A stretch of 64,000 nucleotides of DNA from Alkalihalobacterium chitinilyticum (GTDB lineage: Bacteria; Bacillota; Bacilli; Bacillales; Bacillaceae_F). A model generated the notes under the pieces. That model saw only the letters and a list, made by a program, of their open reading frames with translations. It was not told where the DNA came from and searched no databases. The DNA is taken from the NCBI RefSeq assembly GCF_029028005.1, contig NZ_JAOTPO010000002.1:186001-250000 (forward strand), read 5' to 3'. This document shows positions 34,389 through 44,569 of this stretch, one piece after another. The position numbers were made by a program, and so were the translations under genes. The stretch's first letter is position 1. Every line of letters starts with the position of its first letter.

Positions 34389-35270
34389 CTTTTTATAAAG
34401 TTCAGTAATCAGGTTTTGGTGCTGCGAATAGATTATAGCCATTAAGATTAAGAGGACACCCATCCATTGAAGAAGAGAGACATACTCTTTTAAAACAAGG
34501 ACAGACATGATAACAGCTGTTGGTAATTCGGCAGCCCCGAGAATTGTTCCTAACCCTGTACCGATTTTGGGGACACCGACTGCAAATAAAATCGTCGGTA
34601 ACACTAATCCAAAGAAACCTAATGGTAGAGCATAGATCCACAGACCTTCTTGTATTGCACCGCTTAAAATAAAAGTCGGCGGAAACAGAATTAGCGTTAA
34701 GATCATTGCACCTGTAATAAATAAGAAACTTCTCGTCATTGGATGAACAGATAACGCTACTTTTCCGCTTAAAAAAATAAACCACGCAAATGAAAAAGCC
34801 GCAATTAACCCGTAAATGAGACCTGTGAGTGTCACTTCGCTGGTTACTTGTAAAAGAGGTCCTGCTGCAAGTAATGTTCCAACCAAGATAATGGCTATGG
34901 ATATTAATTTTGTTTTGGAAGGCCATTTACGATCAGTAACCGCTTCAATGAATACCCCAATCCAAGTAAATTGAAATAATAAAATGATGGCTAACGAAGC
35001 GGGGATGGTTTCTAAAGCTAAATAGTAAAAAATTCCTGTTAAACTCGTTGTCGTTCCGGCACCAAGTAATAGGAAGAAATGCTTCCGGGATACTTTTTGT
35101 TTTCTTATAAATAAGAATAAAAGTAATAATAAAAACCATCCGACCAGAAATTGACTGCTGATGACTTCACGGTGAATAAACCCTTGTTCATATGCAAGTT
35201 TCACAAAGGTCGATAGTATTCCATAGCTGCATGCTCCAATAAAGACGTATAACGAATATTTTAATTTCAA
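34371..35270 (-). CDS. EamA/DMT-family transporter
   Basis: A 299-residue drug/metabolite transporter with ten predicted membrane spans in two EamA repeats. The first begins YSLYVFIGACSYGILSTFVKLAYEQGF and the second YGLIAAFSFAWFIFLSGKVALS near 155. A short basic tail (KKKKLE) ends the protein. The start is TTG 35270 behind AAAGGAG. The substrate cannot be told from sequence; the family exports amino acids, nucleosides or drugs. Confidence 0.9.
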   Translation of the reverse strand: MKLKYSLYVFIGACSYGILSTFVKLAYEQGFIHREVISSQFLVGWFLLLLLFLFIRKQKVSRKHFFLLLGAGTTTSLTGIFYYLALETIPASLAIILLFQFTWIGVFIEAVTDRKWPSKTKLISIAIILVGTLLAAGPLLQVTSEVTLTGLIYGLIAAFSFAWFIFLSGKVALSVHPMTRSFLFITGAMILTLILFPPTFILSGAIQEGLWIYALPLGFFGLVLPTILFAVGVPKIGTGLGTILGAAELPTAVIMSVLVLKEYVSLLQWMGVLLILMAIIYSQHQNLITELYKKKKLET

Positions 35271-35512
35271 TTGACTTAACTCCTTTTCATAACGGGTTAA
35301 TCTTATCGAAGGCTGGAAAATTGATCAAGTAAAAAACTTCTTCATAAACCGAGTTGTAAAAAGAAATAATAGTGAAATGACTGAAAACTAGACCAAAAGT
35401 AATAATAAATACTACTACCATGTTGTAAAATAGTAGTTGTGTATTAGTCAGAATTTTTGTAAACTATTAGTTATAAAACTATTTTACTAAAGGATGTATA
35501 TCTGAAGTGATC

Positions 35513-35528
35513 ATGAATGATCATTCAT
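35513..35528. promoter_or_regulatory. 16-bp perfect palindrome upstream of the chemoreceptor
   Basis: ATGAATGATCATTCAT overlaps a second palindrome TGATCATGAATGATCA about 40 bases before the chemoreceptor start. It could be an operator for an unidentified dimeric regulator or a short mRNA hairpin. No sigma-D promoter was recognised in the 295-base gap. Confidence 0.4.
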
Positions 35529-35565
35529 TCATTTTTTATTTCAGCAAAGTTAAGGGGGCACTTAT

Positions 35566-37044
35566 ATGTCAATAATAGATAAAGAAGTATATGCCAAAAG
35601 GAATAAACTAGTATCTAACCTCCTTTGGGGAGCATTTTTACTTGGGTTAATAAGTAACTTCATTAGTGACGTACCTATGGGAGGAATTATTGCCTATACT
35701 GTCACAGGTATGTCTCTATCCATCTTTTTTTCAGTAATGGCCTACAAAAAATTGTTGCCGTATTCTTTACAATATTCTATTGCTGTTGGACTTGGTGTGT
35801 TAACTTTTGTCATGGGAGTAACCTCACCGAAACTATCGAATTATTTAATGGTTTACATAGGACTTGTATTTATAACGTTATTCCATAATTATCGCTCGAT
35901 TGCCTTATCTGGAGGAATTGGGTTATTGTTGACGAATTATTTCTTCTTTACATTGAGAGACAGCATGTTTATTGGGCAAGAAAATAATATTCTCATTTCA
36001 TTAAATGTTTTTGTCATTATTATTACGGGTGTTTTAATTGCTCAAGCTCGTATTGGTGAGAATATGCAAAAAGATGTTCAAACAAAAGGAGAAGAAGCAT
36101 TACTGGGTAAACAAAAAGTAGATCAGTTGCTAGCAAAAGTGACGAATTCTGTGAACGTCATTACAGAGTTTAGTCAACAAGTGAAAACGAATATTGAAGC
36201 CACACAAAAAGTTTCAACTGACTTAACATCAACTTTTTCCGAAGTGGCTAGAGGAGTAGAAACACAAGCTTCAACTGTGAGTGATATTAATGAGTCAATG
36301 GGTGATAAGAATACTGCTGTTCAAAATGTTTCAACACTAACACAATCTGCCAAGAACATTGCGAATGAAACGCTCAACCATACGAATAGAGGCAACAAGC
36401 AAGTCAATGAGTTAAGTCGAACGATGGATAATGTTCAATCTGTGATTACTTCAGCAGCTGTAGTTATGAAGGAATTAAACGAACAAAGCCAAAAAATCAG
36501 TACCATCCTAACAACAATTAGCGATATTTCAAATCAAACCAACTTACTAGCACTGAATGCTTCGATTGAAGCGGCCAGAGCGGGTGAACATGGACGAGGT
36601 TTTGTTGTTGTCGCAAATGAAGTGAAACGTTTAGCTGAAGATTCACAACGGTCAACAAAAGAAATTGAAACGATATTACAAGACATTAAAACTAAAACAG
36701 AGAAAGTGACAGAAGAAGTTCAAAAAGGCGAAGAAATTGTTGGCGAAAGTATAAAAGTAACCGAAGATACAGAAGTAAGTTTTAATGAAATTTTAAGAAA
36801 TACCGAAGAAGTGGTTTCTTTTAGTCAAAAATTAGAGGATATGGTGCTTCTTTTAGAAAATGCATCTAATAAGATTTCAGGTGAATTATCTGAAGTCACG
36901 AATGTGACACAAGAGTCGAGTGCAATGGTGGAAGAAGTATTTGCAAGTGTAGAAGAGCAGCACCAATATATAGTAGAAATTATTGATAGTTTTAAAGAGT
37001 TAGAAGGCTTAACAAAAGAATTAAATGCACTAGTCAATGAGTAA
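35566..37044 (+). CDS. Methyl-accepting chemotaxis protein with multi-span membrane sensor
   Basis: A 492-residue chemoreceptor. Residues 20-165 form about six membrane spans with little extracellular loop, instead of the usual periplasmic-type sensor between two spans. No clear HAMP domain is seen. The signalling domain (about 200-490) has the hairpin tip [40 protein letters not shown] near 325, where CheA and CheW dock. Such receptors may sense membrane state or ion/energy conditions. ATG follows AAGGGGGCAC. The cheA-cheW-cheY operon lies 5.4 kb downstream. Confidence 0.93.
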   Translation: MSIIDKEVYAKRNKLVSNLLWGAFLLGLISNFISDVPMGGIIAYTVTGMSLSIFFSVMAYKKLLPYSLQYSIAVGLGVLTFVMGVTSPKLSNYLMVYIGLVFITLFHNYRSIALSGGIGLLLTNYFFFTLRDSMFIGQENNILISLNVFVIIITGVLIAQARIGENMQKDVQTKGEEALLGKQKVDQLLAKVTNSVNVITEFSQQVKTNIEATQKVSTDLTSTFSEVARGVETQASTVSDINESMGDKNTAVQNVSTLTQSAKNIANETLNHTNRGNKQVNELSRTMDNVQSVITSAAVVMKELNEQSQKISTILTTISDISNQTNLLALNASIEAARAGEHGRGFVVVANEVKRLAEDSQRSTKEIETILQDIKTKTEKVTEEVQKGEEIVGESIKVTEDTEVSFNEILRNTEEVVSFSQKLEDMVLLLENASNKISGELSEVTNVTQESSAMVEEVFASVEEQHQYIVEIIDSFKELEGLTKELNALVNE

Positions 37045-37302
37045 GAGAGAGGACCTTCCTTTCTCTTTTTAATTTTTTAGTTAGTTTTGGAAAGGTCTCT
37101 TGTGACTGCTTCCTCTTTACGAAAACTAAAGAATAACGAACAAGTAGTTTGAGATCCTTTTATTTTTGATAAAGTAGGTGCAGTTTCATATTTTATTCAT
37201 AATTTCCTATTATTATATAGTGGTGTTTGATTGCTGAATGTCCTTTTTTTTTGTACTATTAAGAATAGAGTTTATGACGAATAAGCTTAATGAGGGTGAA
37301 CG

Positions 37303-37731
37303 ATGAAAAATAACATAAAACAAAACGAAAATCTTTTATTTGCAGCATGGGGCGTCTCATTGATCGCTACGATTGGCAGTTTGTATTTTTCGGAAATACT
37401 CAGTTTTATTCCGTGTGAACTCTGCTGGTATCAACGCATTTTCATGTATCCTATTGTTATCATACTAGGAATTGCTGTGGTCAAAAAGGATACAAAGCAA
37501 GCCTTATATTCTGCTGTATTTTCAGGGATTGGCTTAATCATTGCGTTTTATCATTATTTAGTGCAAAAAGTACCAGCGATGACAAAACTTGATTCGTGTG
37601 GGCTAATTCCGTGTGCAAGTCAATATATTAATTGGTTCGGGTTTATTACGATACCATTTTTAGCTTTAGTTGGTTTTACGATTATTTTTGTCATTAGCGT
37701 CGTTATATTAAAAACAAATCAGGGGAGATAG
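37303..37731 (+). CDS. bdbC: Disulfide oxidoreductase BdbC (DsbB family)
   Basis: A 142-residue membrane protein with four spans that re-oxidises an extracytoplasmic thiol-disulfide protein and passes electrons to quinone. The first redox pair is CELC (Cys38, Cys41), followed by WYQRIFMYP. The second pair is Cys99 and Cys104 (DSCGLIPCAS), both on the outer face. ATG follows GAGGGTGA. It is overlapped by the ribosome-binding site of the thioredoxin-like gene, its probable partner. Confidence 0.93.
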   Translation: MKNNIKQNENLLFAAWGVSLIATIGSLYFSEILSFIPCELCWYQRIFMYPIVIILGIAVVKKDTKQALYSAVFSGIGLIIAFYHYLVQKVPAMTKLDSCGLIPCASQYINWFGFITIPFLALVGFTIIFVISVVILKTNQGR

Positions 37732-37737
37732 AAGCCG

Positions 37738-38211
37738 ATGAAGAAAATCATTATTTTTTTAGTCGTCGTTGTCGGGATTTTTGCGGCTCTAGCAGTTGTC
37801 AATAATGCTTCAACGAGTAAAAAGGTTGAAGGAAATCCATATGGAAAGTCTAATCTTAACCAGTTAACAATCAATCAATTAGATGATCCTAATTATCAAA
37901 ATATTATTTTACCGGACGAACTTACATCGTCTTTAGAAGATGGGGAAAGTATGACGGTGTACTTTTATCAGCCAACATGTCCTGCATGTGTAGAAGCATC
38001 TCCAATTATTGTACCGATGACTGCGGACATGGGAATAGATTTAAAACTATATAACCTTCTTGAGTTTAATGAAGGTTGGTCAGGGCACAATATCCAATCA
38101 ACACCGACGATTGTTCATTATGAGAATGGACAAGAGCTTGGAAGAGTGGAAGGTTTATATTCAGAAGAAGAATATCGTTCTTGGTTTGAACAAGTGAAGG
38201 CTTTAAACTAA
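37738..38211 (+). CDS. Membrane-anchored thioredoxin-like protein (BdbC partner)
   Basis: A 157-residue extracytoplasmic thioredoxin-fold protein with an N-terminal anchor (IIIFLVVVVGIFAALAVV) and active site CPAC (Cys81, Cys84) in VYFYQPTCPACVEAS. The cis-Pro loop reads QSTPTIVHYENG near 120. Six bases separate it from bdbC, so the two likely act as an oxidase pair on exported proteins such as the cysteine-containing lipoproteins nearby. It is not a DsbA-type fold with a helical insert; it is closer to small thioredoxins (BdbA-like). Confidence 0.88.
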   Translation: MKKIIIFLVVVVGIFAALAVVNNASTSKKVEGNPYGKSNLNQLTINQLDDPNYQNIILPDELTSSLEDGESMTVYFYQPTCPACVEASPIIVPMTADMGIDLKLYNLLEFNEGWSGHNIQSTPTIVHYENGQELGRVEGLYSEEEYRSWFEQVKALN

Positions 38212-38330
38212 GGTGAAACAGGGGAGACTAACAGTAGACGTTAGTCTCTTTTTGTGGATTTCACAAACTCATCACAAATGTATGATACTTTAAAACGAAG
38301 AAACGATTACTGTAAAAATAGGTGATGAAA

Positions 38331-39314
38331 ATGAAGAAAAAATTAATTATAGCTGTTTTGCTATTCGTGTTTGTCTCAACAGGCTGTCAACAACTTCACC
38401 TGACTCTACCAGATAAACAGCCGCTCGTAATGGTGACACATCTCAAGGATAAAAAGCTTAGTTTTGTTGATTTGGAGTCCTACGAGGTGGTTTATTCCGA
38501 AGAGTTTCCATTTGAGATTCATTCGCTTGAAACGATCGGACCGAATCAAGTGGCAATTGCCGGGAAGCTGGAGGAAGAAGTATTACTGGTAGATTTGCAT
38601 TCAGGAAAAATAGAAACGTTACTTGAATTTGGTGCAGGAATCACGAGTATGAACGTGGATGCGCAAGAACAACTTTTATTTATTACAGACGCGAAAGAAA
38701 ATCAATTACATGTTTATCAGTTAGAAAATAAACAAAAGCTCATCTCAATAGATGTTGAACCAAATCCAATTCAAGCTAATTTAGATGATAATGGAGAACT
38801 ATTATTTGTCCTTAGCAGCGGAGAAACACCAACGATAACAGTCATTAATCGTTTAAATAATGAAGTAGAATTAACTTTCCCTGTGTTAGAGTTGCCAACT
38901 GATTTATTTTTTGACGGGAAATACCTATGGGTGGCCGGTCATGGGCACTTTACAAATTGGAATGAAAGCATTGAGGCATATGATCCGCTTACAGGTGAAA
39001 AAGTGAAAGAAGTTGATGTAGGTCTAATGCCAATCTTTATTTATGATGATGCGATAGGAGATCATTTTTACGTATTATGTCACGGCTCTAGCGATTTGTA
39101 TGCAGTTGACCGTAACACGTATGAAGTTATGGAACGAGTTGTTGTCGGGGATAACCCGCATTATATGAGTGCCACGTTACAACACCTTTTTGTAACAGGT
39201 TTAGATGGTAATGTCTTATCAGTTATTGATCGTAAAAATTATGAAGTAGTAACGGAAATCGAATTGGCTGCTGGACCATTTGGAATTGCTATAGGAGAGT
39301 TTGAAAATGAGTAG
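38331..39314 (+). CDS. Beta-propeller lipoprotein (YncE-like)
   Basis: A 327-residue exported lipoprotein, starting at ATG 38331 behind AGGTGATG. The lipobox is VSTGC (Cys19). The mature part consists of repeated blade-like units with YEV/DRNTYEVMERVVVGDNP and DRKNYEVVTEIELAAGPFGIA, the pattern of YncE/YVTN propellers. It may bind a ligand or protein outside the cell. Its last bases overlap the start of the response regulator, so it probably belongs to the two-component operon and could act as its extracytoplasmic sensor aid. Confidence 0.85.
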   Translation: MKKKLIIAVLLFVFVSTGCQQLHLTLPDKQPLVMVTHLKDKKLSFVDLESYEVVYSEEFPFEIHSLETIGPNQVAIAGKLEEEVLLVDLHSGKIETLLEFGAGITSMNVDAQEQLLFITDAKENQLHVYQLENKQKLISIDVEPNPIQANLDDNGELLFVLSSGETPTITVINRLNNEVELTFPVLELPTDLFFDGKYLWVAGHGHFTNWNESIEAYDPLTGEKVKEVDVGLMPIFIYDDAIGDHFYVLCHGSSDLYAVDRNTYEVMERVVVGDNPHYMSATLQHLFVTGLDGNVLSVIDRKNYEVVTEIELAAGPFGIAIGEFENE

Positions 39315-39993
39315 AAAAACAATATTAGTGGTTGATGATGAAAAAGAATTAGTAGAGTTAGTTACTTCTTACTTAATAAAGGAAAGCTATCACGTATTAA
39401 AAGCTCATGATGGGGCCGAAATATTTCCTATTTTACAGCGAGAAAAAGTAGATTTAATTGTTCTAGACGTTATGATGCCGAAGATGGACGGCTATACAGC
39501 ATGTGAAAAAATAAGGGAAAAATGGACAATGCCAATTATTATGCTAACGGCAAAAGGCGGTGAAATGGATCGCGTGCAAGGGTTAAAAATTGGCGCAGAT
39601 GACTATGTTGTTAAGCCTTTCAGCCCTAAAGAATTAGTAGCTAGAATTGAAGCACAACTCCGGCGGATAGAACTAACGACGAAAAAGGCTTCTGCTATAC
39701 GGTTTGGAGGTCTTGAAATTGATACTGAAGGAAGAACCGTTATGGCAGATGAACAAAACGTGACATTGACGAGAAAAGAGTATGATTTACTTTTATATCT
39801 TGTTGAACATGAAAAGATGGTATTTAGTCGGGAACAAATTCATGATTTCGTCTGGGGAATGGATTACGAAAAAGGAACGTTTCGAACCGTTGATACACAT
39901 ATTAAAACACTGCGTATCAAATTAGGAAAGTATGGAAATTGGCTTAAGACGGTTTGGGGTGTTGGATACAAATTTGATGGAGACAATGAATGA
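39307..39993 (+). CDS. OmpR-family response regulator
   Basis: A 228-residue transcription regulator with intact receiver residues: DDE in VVDDEKE, phospho-Asp in VDLIVLDVMMPKMDGY (near 53), Thr in IMLTAKGG and Lys in VVKPFSP. A winged-helix domain follows (TRKEYDLLLYLVEHEKMVFSREQIHDFVWG, then DTHIKTLRIKLG). The ATG at 39307 overlaps the lipoprotein stop and the gene's end overlaps the kinase start by 4 bases, defining the cognate pair. Confidence 0.95.
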   Translation: MSRKTILVVDDEKELVELVTSYLIKESYHVLKAHDGAEIFPILQREKVDLIVLDVMMPKMDGYTACEKIREKWTMPIIMLTAKGGEMDRVQGLKIGADDYVVKPFSPKELVARIEAQLRRIELTTKKASAIRFGGLEIDTEGRTVMADEQNVTLTRKEYDLLLYLVEHEKMVFSREQIHDFVWGMDYEKGTFRTVDTHIKTLRIKLGKYGNWLKTVWGVGYKFDGDNE

Positions 39994-41378
39994 AGAAGGG
40001 CGGGTTAAAGCAACGGATCTGGATGTCCTTTATTCTCCTCATGTCCTTAACTGTAATAGCAACTTTTGTATTGACATATTTTTTGTACGAAAAGTTTTAT
40101 GTTGAAAAACAGATCTCGTTATTACAACATCATGGACAAGCTGTTGCCACGCAATATGATCAGTTTTCAGAGGCTGAACTAATCGATCAAATCGCCTGGC
40201 TGGATACTGTGTTAGAAGCGAATGTTATTTATACGAAAGATCCCATGTTACTAAGTGGCGGACTTCCATTTGAGATTGAAATAGAAGAAACATTAATTAC
40301 GTTTGAAGAGCGACAAGTGTTATTAGAAGGTGAAACACTTATACTAATCCGGGAACACCCAAGGTTTGCTCAAGATATTGTAGCAGTAGTTATCCCTATT
40401 CAGGGGAACAACGGACTAGAGGCGGCCCTCTTTTTATATATGCCTTTAGCTGCAGTGTATGAGCCGTTTGAGTCGATCCGCTTTATTCTCATTGGATTAG
40501 TGATGCTCACACTCATTTTTATTAGCGTAATTACTCGGAAAATTACAGGTTTTTTTATTCATCCGATTGAAAAAATGATGGAAGTCACAAACCAGATGGC
40601 AGATGGCGATTTTTCTAAACGTGCAAATATTAATAGAAAAGATGAACTGGGCCAATTAGCTACGTCTATTAATCGAATGTCGTATTCACTTGAACAAGTA
40701 GAGTCGAAGCGTAGAGAGTTCCTATCTAATGTTTCCCATGAACTGCGAACACCGATTAGTTATATGAAAGGATATACAGAGGCATTAGAAGAAGAGATGA
40801 TATCGCAAGAAAAATATATTGATACAATGAAAAAAGAGACTGCCTATATTGGCAGGCTTGTACATGACTTGTTAGATTTAGCACAATTAGAAGGTGACTC
40901 TTATCCAATAACAAAAGTACCGTTGCCTTTCGCACAGCTTATTGAAGATGTGGTCGAAAAATTTGAATGGCATGCTAAAGAAAAGAAGATAAATATTCAA
41001 AAGAATTTAGATGAAGAGATTATTGTTGAAGGTGACGAAGACCGTTTAGTTCAAGTCATTTCCAATGTGTTGAATAATGCAATACGCTATAGTAGAGAAC
41101 ATGGATTAATTAATGTTGTTCTGTCTACAATTAACGATGAAGCCGTACTTGTAATTACCGATGAAGGGGAAGGAATTCCGGAAGAGGATGTAGAGAAAAT
41201 TACTGAACGGTTTTATCGAGTAAATAAAGGACGGACACGTAGTGAAGGTGGAACAGGTTTAGGACTGGCCATTGTTCAACAACTAGTGAAACTGCATGAT
41301 GGCAGACTGATGATCGATTCTGAAGTCGGAAAAGGTACAGCCGTTTCTATCGCCATCCCACTATTTGATTTTGAGTAA
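39990..41378 (+). CDS. Sensor histidine kinase
   Basis: A 462-residue membrane kinase. Two spans (about 10-30 and 165-188) flank an extracytoplasmic sensor region of ~135 residues rich in Glu. Then come HAMP (FFIHPIEKMMEVTNQMADGDFSKR), HisKA with phospho-His in SNVSHELRTPISYMKGY (near 250), N-box NVLNNAIRYSREHG, G1 DEGEGIPEED and G2 GGTGLGLAIVQQLV. All catalytic boxes are present. The signal is unknown; the surrounding thiol-oxidase and metal-type lipoprotein genes suggest envelope redox or metal stress. Confidence 0.95.
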   Translation: MKKGGLKQRIWMSFILLMSLTVIATFVLTYFLYEKFYVEKQISLLQHHGQAVATQYDQFSEAELIDQIAWLDTVLEANVIYTKDPMLLSGGLPFEIEIEETLITFEERQVLLEGETLILIREHPRFAQDIVAVVIPIQGNNGLEAALFLYMPLAAVYEPFESIRFILIGLVMLTLIFISVITRKITGFFIHPIEKMMEVTNQMADGDFSKRANINRKDELGQLATSINRMSYSLEQVESKRREFLSNVSHELRTPISYMKGYTEALEEEMISQEKYIDTMKKETAYIGRLVHDLLDLAQLEGDSYPITKVPLPFAQLIEDVVEKFEWHAKEKKINIQKNLDEEIIVEGDEDRLVQVISNVLNNAIRYSREHGLINVVLSTINDEAVLVITDEGEGIPEEDVEKITERFYRVNKGRTRSEGGTGLGLAIVQQLVKLHDGRLMIDSEVGKGTAVSIAIPLFDFE

Positions 41379-41533
41379 TTACTGATAAAAACAGGTGAAA
41401 CAAAGTGTCTAATTAAATGTTCAAAGATTTGTTTGAGAGATTTCAAAGTTTTATCACAAATTCAATATAACGTATATGAAGACGAAACAGTAATCTAAAG
41501 GTCTTTATATGATCATAGAAGGAGATATTAAAA

Positions 41534-42136
41534 ATGAAAAAGAAATTAAGTATTATTGGTTCTGTTCTATTATTAGGACTTATGACAGCCTGCGGTCAAA
41601 CAGGAGATGATGGACAAGCTAATGTAGCTAGTGGTCCATGTGAAAATCCACTTGTTCCGATTGAAGTTGATTTTACTTGGGACCCAGAAACAATAGTTAG
41701 TGATGAAAGTATCCAATTCACTGCTCATGTAACCCACGATGGATTTAATGTAGAACAGGCCGATGACGTTCAATTTGAAATATGGGAACATGCGAACCCA
41801 GATTACCACCATATGTTAGAAACTGAAAATCAAGGGGACGGTTTATACACATTAGACTGGACGTTCCCAGAAGAAGGCGTATATTATGCTTATTATCATG
41901 TGACAGCTTGTGCGATGCACCGTATGGAAAAGCAGATGGTGGTCGTAGGAGATGTGGATGTAGAAGCGATTACAGCTCAACCAGATACAGTAACAACTAA
42001 AATGGAAGGTCATGGTGAACACGGAGGGCATGATGAGCAAGATGAGCACCAAGATCACGAAGACCATGAAGGCGACGATGAGCATGAACACGATCATCAT
42101 AATAACGATGAAGAAGAAGATGAACACAACCATTAA
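41534..42136 (+). CDS. YtkA-like lipoprotein with His/Asp/Glu-rich tail
   Basis: A 200-residue exported lipoprotein (lipobox LMTAC, Cys20). Residues 33-145 form a YtkA/FixH-type beta-sandwich (PLVPIEVDFTWDP, FTAHVTHDG, DGLYTLDWTFPEEGVYYAYYHVTA). Conserved-looking residues His and Met occur in NPDYHHMLE and CAMHRMEKQM, as in copper-binding folds. The last 40 residues are almost all His, Asp and Glu, a probable metal-binding tail. Two non-lipobox cysteines could form a disulfide, which fits the BdbC pair upstream. ATG follows AGAAGGAGA. Confidence 0.85.
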   Translation: MKKKLSIIGSVLLLGLMTACGQTGDDGQANVASGPCENPLVPIEVDFTWDPETIVSDESIQFTAHVTHDGFNVEQADDVQFEIWEHANPDYHHMLETENQGDGLYTLDWTFPEEGVYYAYYHVTACAMHRMEKQMVVVGDVDVEAITAQPDTVTTKMEGHGEHGGHDEQDEHQDHEDHEGDDEHEHDHHNNDEEEDEHNH

Positions 42137-42156
42137 TCATATTTAGAAAATGTTCT

Positions 42157-42195
42157 AAAAGCTTAGAGAACGAGTGATGTTCCCTAAGCTTTTTA
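42157..42195 (+). terminator. Terminator of the YtkA-like gene
   Basis: AAAAGCTTAG/CTAAGCTTTT plus an inner GAAC/GTTC stem, followed by T-rich bases. No gene is seen in 42196-42471. Confidence 0.85.
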
Positions 42196-42471
42196 TGTTT
42201 TTAGTCTCTGGAACCTTTCTACTAGAAATCGTCAATTTATTAGTAATTATTTTATAGAATTTATTGATTCGACTATATTCTTAAGTGAGATTAGTTTATT
42301 ATATGGTTAAGTAGGCTCTTTTAGTGTTACTTTTTTACTATGTATTATGGTATGATTTAATTGTTTACTATACTTAGATTTTTAGAATTTTAATGTGTTG
42401 TATCAAGTTTGTAGAACTGATGTTTATATAACAAAACTTCGTTAGACTAATATGTTGAGGTGAAGATAGTC

Positions 42472-44544
42472 TTGAGTACTTCAGAATACTTAGATGTGTT
42501 TATCGATGAGAGCCAAGAACACTTACAGTCATTAAATGACAACTTACTATTATTAGAGAATGAACCTGGCAATTTAGCTATTGTTGGGGAAATTTTTCGA
42601 TCTGCACATACGTTAAAGGGTATGGCAGCAACGATGGGTTATGAAGATTTAGCTCATTTAACACATAGTATGGAAAATGTACTAGATTTAATAAGAAACC
42701 AAAAATTGGAAGCGACAACAGCTGTTTTAGATGTTGTCTTTGCAGCAGTAGATGACCTAGAAGCAATGGTTAATGACATCGCTTCAGGTGGAACAGGTAA
42801 GCGTGATGTTGCAAATGTAACAGAGTTACTAGATCAAATTGAAAAAGGTGGCGTACCTTCACAAGTTGCGGCTACTGTAGAAATGACAAATGTTGTTGAG
42901 GCTGAAGAAGGAACAGTCACAGCAGCTTTTGATGTTTCCTATGATCAGTTTGAGCTTACGGTTCTGACGCAATCGCAAGAACAAGGCTATCAATCGTATC
43001 AAGTAAAAATTTCTTTAGATGAGCGGACGATGCTAAAAGCTGCTCGTGTGTTCATGGTATTTGAAGTACTTGAACAAGTCGGTGAAATTATTAAATCGAA
43101 TCCAAGTGCAGAAGACCTGGAAGAAGAAAAATTTGACTTAGAATTTGTCGTCACCTACATTTCCAAAATTGCTGGAGACGAGATTATTAAGCGAGTAAAT
43201 AAAGTTTCAGAAATTGTTGATGTACAAGTTCATCAATTAAATCTGGAAGAATTAAAGAGAGCATCTTCTGATAAAGAAGCTGGTGTTGTTAAAGCAGAAG
43301 CTGAAATAGTGGATAAGCAAGAAGTTGTCCAACAAGTACAAGAAACGTCTGCGGAAGATAAAACAAATAAGAATGGAAGAAAATCCACTGACGGAAATAA
43401 AACCATTCGAGTAAATATTGAGCGACTAGATGTTTTAATGAACTTATTTGAAGAACTAGTCATTGATCGTGGGCGTCTAGAGCAAATTGCTAGTGATTTA
43501 AAAAATAATGAGTTGAATGAAACGGTTGAAAGAATGTCGCGGATCTCTGGTGATCTCCAAGAAATAATCTTAAATATGAGAATGATGCCAGTCGAGCAGG
43601 TGTTTAACCGCTTCCCGCGTATGGTTCGCAGCTTATCGAAAGATTTAAATAAAAAAGTTAATCTTCAAATCCATGGTGCTGAAACAGAGCTAGATCGAAC
43701 GATTATCGATGAAATTGGAGACCCGCTCGTTCATTTAATCCGTAATTCGATTGACCATGGGATCGAGACTCCAGAAAAACGACGTGAATTAGGTAAACCA
43801 GAAGAAGGAACCGTCAACCTTAAAGCGTATCACAGTGGAAATAATGTGTTTATTGAGATTGAAGACGATGGAGCCGGTATTAATCGTGATAAAGTTTTAA
43901 ATAAAGCACTGACTAATGGTGTCGTTACTGAAGAAGAAGCAAGTAAAATGACAGATCAGCAAATCTATGGCCTCTTATTTAGAGCTGGTTTTAGTACAGC
44001 TGATAAAGTGACTGATGTTTCAGGCCGAGGTGTAGGTCTTGATGTCGTTAGGTCTACTTTTGAATCATTAGGCGGTGTAGTAACCGTTGATTCAACGCTA
44101 GGTAAAGGATCTGTTTTCTCCATTCAATTACCGTTAACACTATCTATTATTGATGTTATGTTAATAGAAGTAAGCGATGAAAAATATGCAATCCCGCTGT
44201 CTTCGATAGTGGAGACGGCAATTGTCAACAAACAAGAAGTGTATAGTGCACATAATCAAAAAGTAATTGACTTCCGTGGGAAGGTAGTACCTCTCGTATT
44301 CCTTAAGGATATTTTTGAAGTTCCTGTAGAACAAGAGGAAGATGAAGAGTTTTATTCTTTAGTTATTGTTCATAAAGGCGATAAAATTGCAGGACTTGTT
44401 GTTGATTCTCTAATTGGACAACATGATATTGTGCTTAAGTCACTAGGAAACTATTTGACAAATGTATTTGCAATTTCAGGTGCAACTATTCTTGGAAATG
44501 GTCAAGTAGCTTTAATCGTCGATACAAATGCACTAATTAAGTAA
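42472..44544 (+). CDS. cheA: Chemotaxis histidine kinase CheA
   Basis: Cytoplasmic kinase that joins chemoreceptors to CheY. The TTG at 42472, 9 bases after GAGGTGA, gives 690 residues and the family opening YLDVFIDESQEHL. The P1 domain carries phospho-His46 (RSAHTLKGMAATMGYEDL). The P2 region for CheY binding is about 165-260, then a low-complexity linker. P3/P4 show IRVNIERLDVLMNLFEELVIDR, HLIRNSIDHGIE (N box), EDDGAGI and GRGVGLDVV. The P5 CheW-like end is about 560-690. An upstream in-frame GTG (42460) overlaps the ribosome-binding site. cheW and cheY follow. Confidence 0.96.
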   Translation: MSTSEYLDVFIDESQEHLQSLNDNLLLLENEPGNLAIVGEIFRSAHTLKGMAATMGYEDLAHLTHSMENVLDLIRNQKLEATTAVLDVVFAAVDDLEAMVNDIASGGTGKRDVANVTELLDQIEKGGVPSQVAATVEMTNVVEAEEGTVTAAFDVSYDQFELTVLTQSQEQGYQSYQVKISLDERTMLKAARVFMVFEVLEQVGEIIKSNPSAEDLEEEKFDLEFVVTYISKIAGDEIIKRVNKVSEIVDVQVHQLNLEELKRASSDKEAGVVKAEAEIVDKQEVVQQVQETSAEDKTNKNGRKSTDGNKTIRVNIERLDVLMNLFEELVIDRGRLEQIASDLKNNELNETVERMSRISGDLQEIILNMRMMPVEQVFNRFPRMVRSLSKDLNKKVNLQIHGAETELDRTIIDEIGDPLVHLIRNSIDHGIETPEKRRELGKPEEGTVNLKAYHSGNNVFIEIEDDGAGINRDKVLNKALTNGVVTEEEASKMTDQQIYGLLFRAGFSTADKVTDVSGRGVGLDVVRSTFESLGGVVTVDSTLGKGSVFSIQLPLTLSIIDVMLIEVSDEKYAIPLSSIVETAIVNKQEVYSAHNQKVIDFRGKVVPLVFLKDIFEVPVEQEEDEEFYSLVIVHKGDKIAGLVVDSLIGQHDIVLKSLGNYLTNVFAISGATILGNGQVALIVDTNALIK

Positions 44545-44569
44545 TTACAAGGATGGGAGGCAAACCCTG

